DNA of 64,000 nucleotides from Maridesulfovibrio sp050916235 (lineage in GTDB: Bacteria; Desulfobacterota; Desulfovibrionia; Desulfovibrionales; Desulfovibrionaceae), in assembly GCF_050916235.1 (NCBI RefSeq), contig NZ_CP104854.1, forward strand, positions 1,612,001-1,676,000, written 5' to 3'. Each line of letters opens with the position of its first letter. The stretch's first letter is position 1. Below are positions 55,196 to 64,000 of this stretch, piece after piece. Under the pieces are notes generated by a model, which did not search any database, had not been told where the DNA came from, and was given only the letters and a program-made list of their open reading frames with translations. A program made the translations under genes and the position numbers.

Positions 55196-55464
55196 ATGCC
55201 CTCCTGCTTTTTAGGATAATTAAGTCTCTGCCGGTGGCTTCCGCCCGCCCGACATGATGGAAAAGAGCTCTCTACACATCATGGTTTCCACAATCAACGG
55301 TTATTTTCAGCCTGCCGTGAATTTTAATGGCCTGCCATCATGAATGACACTCAAAACCTAAATATTTATCCTTAATTCTCTTCCATGTCCTTTGTTCTTT
55401 ATGTTACAACACGAAGTAGCAAATTTATTTACTTTATTACATATAAACATATGGGGGGCCAATC

Positions 55465-57507
55465 ATGTTTAAAAATCTGAAACTGGGATTGAAGCTGGGC
55501 ATCAGCTTTGCCCTGATGATACTTCTCACGGCAGTTATGGCTTTCGTCGGATTTAGCGGCATGAGTGGCATTCAGGAACGTGTCATCAAGGCTGACGATG
55601 TCAACCGCATGGTCAGGATGATTCTTGAAGTGCGAATGCAGGAAAAAAATTACATACTTCGTGCTGATCCATCTTATCTGCAAAAACATGAAGAACTTCT
55701 TACATCTCTTAAATCTCAGGTTACAGCCACTGACAAAAAGTTCACCCAGCAGAATAACCACAACCAGATGAACGAACTGGGCAAGGCGGTAAACAGTTAC
55801 GAGCAGACATTCAAAAGGTATGTAAACCTTGTCGGTGAACGCAAGAAAACAATGGAAATGATGCGTGCTGAAGCCCGCTCGGTCCTCGGAGAACTGGAAA
55901 AAATCCGTTCTGCCCAGAAAGCTCAGCTTGAAAGCATAATGAACAATACCAAATCCGAGATCACCAAAGCGGTCCAGCTTGGAGAGGTAGGCAAAATAGG
56001 TGAAGTCTACAGCAAAGGGCAGGCTGGCATAAATGACAAGCTCGCCAAGGCCGATGATGCCAACCGTGCTATCAAATGGTTTATTACAGTTCGCAAGAAT
56101 GAAAAAGAATACATCATCTCGTCAGATCCCAAGTACACGGAAATGGTCGAGAAGGATGTGAAAAACATCTCTGAATTGCTACAAAACCTGAAATCGCGCT
56201 TTTCCAATCCGGCCAACATTGCCCAAGTGGATGGTGTTTTCAAAACCATCCTCAGCTACCAGACCAATTTCACCAAATACACTTCGCTTATGGCGGAACA
56301 GGTCAAAGCAGAGCAGGGAATGGTTGAGGCAGCAAGAGCAGCAGACCGCCAGTGCAGGGATGCCCGTGCCGATCAGAAACAGAAGATGTTGTCCAATATG
56401 GAGTTCTCAAACACTGTTCTTGTTGTAGGCGCTATTATCGCATTGGTCATCGGCTTGCTGACCGCAGTTATACTGAGCAAAGCCATCACCGGTCCCATTC
56501 TCATGGGTGTGAACTTTGCCCAGCGCATGTCACGCGGGGATTTCACCCAGACTCTTGAAATAGATCAGAAAGACGAAGTCGGAACCCTTGCCACAGCCCT
56601 CAACGAAATGGTTCACAGACTCTCGGAAGTCGTGGCTGAAGTAGGCAGCTCGTCCGAAAACGTGGCTTCTGGAAGTGAAGAACTTTCAGCCACGGCCGAA
56701 AGCCTCTCTCAGTCTTCAACTGAACAGGCTGCAAATGTTGAAGAAGTATCCTCCTCCATTGAACAGATGACCGCCAATATAAGGCAGAATGCCGACAACG
56801 CGCAGCAGACCGAGCAGATCGCGGTAAAGTCCTCTCAACAGGCCGAAGACAGCGGCGTAGCGGTCATCAAGGCAGTGGACGCCATGAAAAACATTGCCGA
56901 AAAGATCTCCATCATTGAAGAGATCGCCCGCCAGACCAACCTGCTTGCCCTTAACGCGGCTATTGAAGCTGCAAGGGCCGGAGAACACGGCAAAGGCTTC
57001 GCCGTTGTCGCCGCCGAGGTTCGCAAACTGGCTGAACGAAGCGGTGAAGCGGCCCGCGAAATCGGGGACCTGTCATCAAGCACGGTCACTGTTGCCGAAA
57101 AGGCCGGAGAAATGCTCAGCCTGCTCGTACCGGACATAAAACGTACAGCAGAACTGGTGCAGGAAATCACCGCAAGCAGTACGGAACAACTGAGCGGAGC
57201 AGAACAGATCAACAAGGCAGTACAGCAGCTTGATCAGGTAACTCAGCAGAACGCTTCTGCCTCCGAGGAAATGGCCTCCACTTCTGAAGAGCTCTCCAGC
57301 CAGGCAGAACAGTTACAGCAGGTAATGAGCTTCTTCCAGGTAAGCGATATGGCAGCGCCGAGAAGACATGCACTGCCCCCGAGCACCCGCAAGCCTTCCA
57401 AACCATCCTCGCTCCCGGCCCCAGCCAAAAAGACCAGTAAATCGTCATCCGGAGTTGCTTTGAACATGGATGCCGATTTCTCCGATGGTGATTTCGAAAA
57501 ATTCTAA
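55465..57507 (+). CDS. Methyl-accepting chemotaxis protein with HBM-type sensor
   Basis: 680 residues: membrane helix about 10-30, all-helical periplasmic sensor about 35-300, second membrane helix about 315-336, HAMP about 337-390, signalling coiled coil about 400-640. The sensor has two similar modules, KADDVNRMVRMILEVRMQEK near 38 and KADDANRAIKWFITVRKNEK near 194, as in helical bimodular receptors. The hairpin tip is ARQTNLLALNAAIEAARAGE (about 486-505). No CheR/B pentapeptide is at the C-terminus. GGGGGG precedes the ATG. Confidence 0.95.
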   Translation: MFKNLKLGLKLGISFALMILLTAVMAFVGFSGMSGIQERVIKADDVNRMVRMILEVRMQEKNYILRADPSYLQKHEELLTSLKSQVTATDKKFTQQNNHNQMNELGKAVNSYEQTFKRYVNLVGERKKTMEMMRAEARSVLGELEKIRSAQKAQLESIMNNTKSEITKAVQLGEVGKIGEVYSKGQAGINDKLAKADDANRAIKWFITVRKNEKEYIISSDPKYTEMVEKDVKNISELLQNLKSRFSNPANIAQVDGVFKTILSYQTNFTKYTSLMAEQVKAEQGMVEAARAADRQCRDARADQKQKMLSNMEFSNTVLVVGAIIALVIGLLTAVILSKAITGPILMGVNFAQRMSRGDFTQTLEIDQKDEVGTLATALNEMVHRLSEVVAEVGSSSENVASGSEELSATAESLSQSSTEQAANVEEVSSSIEQMTANIRQNADNAQQTEQIAVKSSQQAEDSGVAVIKAVDAMKNIAEKISIIEEIARQTNLLALNAAIEAARAGEHGKGFAVVAAEVRKLAERSGEAAREIGDLSSSTVTVAEKAGEMLSLLVPDIKRTAELVQEITASSTEQLSGAEQINKAVQQLDQVTQQNASASEEMASTSEELSSQAEQLQQVMSFFQVSDMAAPRRHALPPSTRKPSKPSSLPAPAKKTSKSSSGVALNMDADFSDGDFEKF

Positions 57508-57597
57508 TCCGTGTTTACCCTGGGGAGAGCCTGCGTTGGCTCTCTCCGGGATCATGCATCTCATTCAAGCCTGACTGTATCTTTCAAACAGAAAAAC

Positions 57598-57627
57598 AAA
57601 GCCCGCCGAAAATATCCGGCGGGCTTT
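57598..57627. terminator. Bidirectional intrinsic terminator
   Basis: AAAGCCCGCCG (57598-57608) and CGGCGGGCTTT (57617-57627) make an 11-base stem; T-rich sequence lies on both sides when read in each direction. It ends the chemotaxis receptor and secA. Confidence 0.9.
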
Positions 57628-57650
57628 GTTTCTGACATTTATTCAAACGG

Positions 57651-60167
<2,517 letters not shown>

Positions 60168-60248
60168 GGAATAGATTATCCTTTGTCCTGAGCGGTAAAA
60201 GCCGCAATTTTATTCACTTTAAAAAGTCTGCTGCTATTTAATAAGTCC

Positions 60249-61385
60249 TTATTTCAAAATATCAAGCCAGTGCGAGGCAAAATATTCATCTTTTACAAGG
60301 GAGGCAAGCTGTATGACACAGGCCGAACACCCGGTCAGGATGTGCGCTCCCGGCTCAAGACCATCCGTAAGCCTGCCCATGCAATGCTCCCCGACCTGCC
60401 GTGACAGCTCCGGCGCACCGAGCTGCATCACTCCGCCGAATCCGCAGCACAGGTCTTCCTGCAGCGGGGCCAGCCTATCCCCGGCGATCATCCGCACCAA
60501 GGCAAGGTCCGGGTCGGGTTTACGAGCGTGGCAGGGCTTATGGTAGACCACCTGATTCGGCGAATTGTCAAGCAGATGCACTTCCGCCCCTTCCAGCAGG
60601 AATGACAACGGGGTCAGCCCTGCCTGCCAGCAGGCATGGAGCTCCTCATCTCCGGAAAAATCATCCACACAGTACTCGGACAGCCCCTTCAGACAGGTTG
60701 CACAGAATGTGATCAGGAGCGGTTCCCCGGCCTCCTGCCAAAGTCTGATATTGCGCCTGCGAACATATTGCTGCCGATCCATAAGCCCGGCACTGCCATA
60801 AGAAGAACCGCAGCAGGAAAAATCCGGTTCACCGGCCCGGACAATCCCCATGCCGTCCAGCATCTTCGAGGCCTTGTCCCCCCACTCTTTGCGGGCATAA
60901 CGGCCTGTGCATCCTTTGAACAGCACGGCCTTGCGCACTTCCAAATGAATCTGGGGCACCAGTTTTGCCCAGGGCTCGCAATTACGGGCAAAAAGGGCCT
61001 CCATGCGCTTTCTGGCGGAACCGAAGGGTTCGGGCAACGCTTCAGGGGAAAACCGGGACAATGCCGCAGCCATGGGCCAGAGAACCCCCGGTTTAGCCAG
61101 CCAGAGATCCCAGCAGACCTGTACAAAGCCTTTGGACTTTGCCCGCAGATCAGAAACCAGATCAGGGCCGGACATATTCTGGGGGCAGTTTTTCGCACAC
61201 CGGCCACAGGAGAGGCACAGCGAGGCCAGAGAATTGAAGTCCTTCTCGCTCAACCCCTGCGACGGATCAAGGGTCTGCAGAAAAAACTTGGCCCGCGGGG
61301 TCAGCTCTTCCCGGCCTGTGGCCTTGAACAGCGGACAGACTTCAAGACACTTACCGCACTGCACACATGCTTTGGGCGCTGCCAT
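60249..61385 (-). CDS. glcF: (Fe-S)-binding subunit of a glycolate/D-lactate dehydrogenase
   Basis: 378 residues. Two ferredoxin motifs, CVQCGKCLEVCP and CLSCGRCAKNCP, are at the N-terminus, and two CCG-type domains (CCGSSYGSAG; CCGFGGVMQLG) follow. It carries electrons from the flavin subunit encoded upstream. The ATG shares one base with the glcD stop (TGATG), so the two are coupled. Sequence alone does not separate glycolate from lactate; lactate is the common substrate in this group. Confidence 0.88.
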   Translation of the reverse strand: MAAPKACVQCGKCLEVCPLFKATGREELTPRAKFFLQTLDPSQGLSEKDFNSLASLCLSCGRCAKNCPQNMSGPDLVSDLRAKSKGFVQVCWDLWLAKPGVLWPMAAALSRFSPEALPEPFGSARKRMEALFARNCEPWAKLVPQIHLEVRKAVLFKGCTGRYARKEWGDKASKMLDGMGIVRAGEPDFSCCGSSYGSAGLMDRQQYVRRRNIRLWQEAGEPLLITFCATCLKGLSEYCVDDFSGDEELHACWQAGLTPLSFLLEGAEVHLLDNSPNQVVYHKPCHARKPDPDLALVRMIAGDRLAPLQEDLCCGFGGVMQLGAPELSRQVGEHCMGRLTDGLEPGAHILTGCSACVIQLASLVKDEYFASHWLDILK

Positions 61386-62773
61386 CAGACCACCTTCCCG
61401 GGGTTCATAATGTTCAGGGGATCAAAAGTCCGCTTGATGCCTTCCATCAACCGGAGTTCGGCCTCACCCAGCTGCATGCGGATATACTTTGCCTTGGTCA
61501 GGCCGATTCCATGTTCACCTGAAAGAGTACCGCCCAGATCGAGAGTGCATTGAAAAATTCGTTTCTTGACCAGCAGTGCGTTCTCGCCCTGACCGGGCAG
61601 GGACTTATCATACATGACGCTGACATGAATATTGCCATCCCCGAGATGGCCGAAACAGACTACGATCACCCCAAGTTCGGTCCCGATTCTGTGATAGGTC
61701 GCAATTGCTTCGGCAACTCTGCCGCGCGGCACGGCCACATCTTCGCCCTGCTTATCCGGGGCAAGATTGAATGCGGCAGGGCTGATCACCCGGCGCAATT
61801 CCCAAAGCCTTTCCTGATCATCCCCGGAACCGCTCTCCATGAAGGTGGTCTCAACCGCAGCAAGGGCACGCCCTATGCGCTTAAGGTCGGTCGAAACAGA
61901 TTCTCCGGAACCGTCAATTTTAAGAAGCAGCAGCCCGCCAGTTCCGGTGCTCCAGGGAACATCAGAATGCATTTCAAGGGCCTTGATCGTATTGTGGTCC
62001 ATCAGCTCCATGGCCGTGGGCAGAATACCGCAACCGAACACGGCCTCAGCTCCTTTCAGGCAGCCGGTCAGATCCCTGAACCCGACCAGCACGGAAGCGG
62101 ATGTTTCCGGCAGGGGCAGAAGTTTCAGGGTGGCCCGGGTTATCATGCCCAGAGTACCTGCCGAGCCGACCAGCAAACGGGTAAGGTCGAGACCGACCAC
62201 ATTCTTGTGGGTACGCCCGCCGGTATGGATGATCTCTCCTCCGGGCAGCACAGCCTCAAGGCCCAGCACATAGTCACGGGTAACCCCGTACTTGACCGCG
62301 CGCATGCCCCCGGCACAGGTGGAGATATTGCCCCCGATGGTGGAAATCTTCAGGCTTGCCGGGTCCGGAGGATAAAACAACCCACGCGCCTCCACAGCCT
62401 TCTGGAGGTCGGCAGTGATGACGCCCGGCTCGACAACCGCGACAAAATCCCGTGCGTCGACATCAATAATGCCGTTCATATCCAGCATGGAGACAACCAC
62501 TCCATGCCGCACCGGAACACATCCGCCGACCTTGTTGGTCGCTCGGGCACGCGGATAAACCGGAACCCGCTCCAGCTGAGCCCATTTGAGAAGTTCCGCG
62601 ACCTGTACCGTATTCCGAGGCCGCACGAGGGCAAGGGGTTTTTCGTGCTTACGGCTGGCGTCAACGCCGCAGGACAGCAGTGTACCTTCGTCAAAGCTGG
62701 ACTCGGAACCTGGGAACAGATTTTTCAGGAATTTCTTTTGGGAGAGGGAGAATCTTTCAGGATATGCTTTCAT
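61385..62773 (-). CDS. glcD: FAD-linked glycolate/D-lactate dehydrogenase subunit
   Basis: A 462-residue flavoprotein with a PCMH-type FAD-binding domain (PVYPRARATNKVGGCVPV; GGNISTCAGGMRAVKYG) and an oxidase C-domain ending GEHGIGLTKAKYIRMQLG. It oxidises a 2-hydroxy acid and passes electrons to GlcF. It is preceded on the same strand by a LysR gene. Confidence 0.9.
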   Translation of the reverse strand: MKAYPERFSLSQKKFLKNLFPGSESSFDEGTLLSCGVDASRKHEKPLALVRPRNTVQVAELLKWAQLERVPVYPRARATNKVGGCVPVRHGVVVSMLDMNGIIDVDARDFVAVVEPGVITADLQKAVEARGLFYPPDPASLKISTIGGNISTCAGGMRAVKYGVTRDYVLGLEAVLPGGEIIHTGGRTHKNVVGLDLTRLLVGSAGTLGMITRATLKLLPLPETSASVLVGFRDLTGCLKGAEAVFGCGILPTAMELMDHNTIKALEMHSDVPWSTGTGGLLLLKIDGSGESVSTDLKRIGRALAAVETTFMESGSGDDQERLWELRRVISPAAFNLAPDKQGEDVAVPRGRVAEAIATYHRIGTELGVIVVCFGHLGDGNIHVSVMYDKSLPGQGENALLVKKRIFQCTLDLGGTLSGEHGIGLTKAKYIRMQLGEAELRLMEGIKRTFDPLNIMNPGKVV

Positions 62774-62871
62774 AAGAAGAGCCTAGATGCCTTGAATTGT
62801 GCTTTTCAGCATATTGGCCGTACCATTGAGCCGACCTTGCTCAGGAAAAGAGATTAACCGGGCATCAGTAG

Positions 62872-63753
62872 TTACGCCTTGTCCCAGACTTTTTCAACAC
62901 ATTCGAGAAGCGCCCGGACAACGGGATCAGCTTCCTTCCTGCGCGGATAGCCGAAATACATGCCTATCTCGATGTGCCCGCCGGGCCATATGTAAAAAAC
63001 GCCTTTGTCCACGCCTTCAGCAGCTTCATCTCCCCGCATGACCGTAATTCCGTTGCCGGCCTTGACCAGAGCATTGTGGGTGTCCTCGCTGTCGGCAATG
63101 GTGGATTTCGAGACATCCAAACCACGCGACGAAAAAGTTTCTTCGAGCTTAACATTGAAGGAACACTCTTCGGGAGTCCAGATCCAGTCCAGCTTTGAGA
63201 GATCCTCCCAGCTGGCATTTTCCATACGCTCCCGCCATGAGGCCGGACCGACCACATAAAGGACAGTATTTTCAAGCAGAATAGCATCCACATCCTCCGG
63301 CGGACAGTTGGAATAAAAGAATCCGCCATCCAGCTTGCGGGTGGAAATGTCGGCACGGATGGTCCAGGTAGGCATCTGGACCAGATGCAGGGTCAAACCG
63401 GGGAAACGGTTTTTTATGCACGAAATGAGCTGCGGGGTACGCAGGTAGACCGGAGAAGTCTGCAGACCGACACGCGCCACACCGGACAGTTCTCCTTTGA
63501 ATGAACTGGCCTCGGCTTCAAAGGCCTCCACGCTTTCGAGGATGGCTCTTGCTTTATTGAGCAGGGCTTCCCCCTCGGAGGTAGTCTGCATTCCCTTAGG
63601 GGTACGCAGGAAAAGGCGCACATCAAACTCCTCTTCAAGGGACTTGATATGCAGGCTGATGGTGGACTGGCTGGCATGAAGCCGCTTGGCCGCGCGGGTC
63701 ATGTTTCCTTCCTCGGCAACCGCCACGAATGTCTTTATCTGATACAATTCCAT
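62872..63753 (-). CDS. LysR family transcriptional regulator
   Basis: A 293-residue regulator. The N-terminal winged helix (residues 1-62: TFVAVAEEGNMTRAAKRLHA, SQSTISLHIKSLEEEF) is standard, and the rest is the LysR effector fold. It stands between the glcDF pair and a divergent gene at 63919, whose promoter it may control from the 165-base gap. The effector is unknown; a hydroxy acid is possible. Confidence 0.93.
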   Translation of the reverse strand: MELYQIKTFVAVAEEGNMTRAAKRLHASQSTISLHIKSLEEEFDVRLFLRTPKGMQTTSEGEALLNKARAILESVEAFEAEASSFKGELSGVARVGLQTSPVYLRTPQLISCIKNRFPGLTLHLVQMPTWTIRADISTRKLDGGFFYSNCPPEDVDAILLENTVLYVVGPASWRERMENASWEDLSKLDWIWTPEECSFNVKLEETFSSRGLDVSKSTIADSEDTHNALVKAGNGITVMRGDEAAEGVDKGVFYIWPGGHIEIGMYFGYPRRKEADPVVRALLECVEKVWDKA

Positions 63754-63918
63754 AATTTTCAGCCTATTGAAGACTACCTACAACCTTAATGTCAGGGTAT
63801 TGAAATTCTTAAAGGGGGTCTTCGATTATTCCCATTGGATTGTGGGACAAAAAACATGCACATAATAGTCAACGACAAGGTGACAAGCTCACCCGATCAC
63901 GCAACAAGGAGAACCGCC

Positions 63919-64000
63919 ATGAGCAGCATCAGCGCATTTGTGACAGAAATCTTCACCCCTGAAGACAGTGTTCTGGGCCGCGAAAAAACCGACCCCGTAA
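63919..64000 (+). CDS. Start of an unidentified gene, cut by the window end
   Basis: ATG 63919 with AAGGAG eight bases upstream opens a frame that runs to the window end without a stop: MSSISAFVTEIFTPEDSVLG and onward. The 27 residues are too few to identify. It is divergent from lysR, the typical place for a LysR target. Confidence 0.6.
   Translation, partial: MSSISAFVTEIFTPEDSVLGREKTDPV

Noticed and set aside
55253..55283. CATGATG / CATCATG inverted repeat upstream of the chemotaxis receptor
   Set aside because: Seven-base arms with a 17-base spacer can occur by chance, and it is far from the receptor start.

Overview
The window is a stretch of core chromosome from a sulfate-reducing bacterium of the Desulfovibrio group. 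The clearest marker is the complete sulfate-activation and reduction set (sat, aprBA, qmoABC and the promoter-distal qmoD-like gene) at 31.4-41.8 kb. Supporting signs are the anaerobic (cbi) cobalamin genes, a D. gigas-type single-cluster ferredoxin, a lactate/glycolate dehydrogenase pair and flagellar genes. I see no rRNA, tRNA, CRISPR array, insertion sequence or prophage. Marine Desulfovibrio (Maridesulfovibrio-like) is my inference, not shown by the sequence.

Layout. 0-5.8 kb: end of cbiA, dinB, then cbiD, cbiET and cbiF (anaerobic corrin ring) and a YjbQ-family gene. 6.3-9.6 kb: DUF4389 membrane protein, a dCache-HAMP-SpoIIE phosphatase, a cysteine-rich small protein and an AMMECR1 protein in one run. 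9.8-17.7 kb: APH-fold kinase, purN, fused cobA-hemD, valS and a BPL_N-type protein. 17.9-24.9 kb: a flagellar-leaning region with FapA-like, FliD-like, truA, MotE, FliJ, a tiny cysteine protein and an exported protein. 25.2-30.8 kb: ferredoxin and a branched-chain amino acid ABC transporter in the order livG-K-H-M-F.

31.4-43.8 kb: the sulfate island. sat faces one way and aprBA-qmoABCD the other, with an 877-base regulatory gap between them that carries a good CRP/HcpR- or Rex-like palindrome. Sat makes APS, AprBA reduces it, and QmoABC feeds electrons from the menaquinone pool. Behind sat lies an unusual fusion of a chorismate-mutase-like domain with an EPSP-synthase fold whose catalytic residues are mostly lost. 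43.9-49.9 kb: aconitase, PpiD-like foldase, argJ and an HD hydrolase. 50.0-54.3 kb: mlaEFDCA lipid-transport operon and a phosphodiesterase. 54.3-60.2 kb: a small protein, MarC, a HBM-type chemotaxis receptor and secA. 60.2-64 kb: glcF, glcD, a LysR regulator and the start of a divergent gene.

Most operons end in clear intrinsic terminators, listed separately. A family of extragenic repeats built on the palindrome CTTAAACCCTTT/AAAGGGTTTAAG occurs in the first 14 kb. The observations I find most worth pursuing are the degenerate EPSP-synthase fusion, the CRP-like operators at the sat and liv promoters, the terminator that lies inside the coding sequence after mlaA, and an MlaA without a lipobox cysteine. 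I do not see a clearly new multi-gene system.
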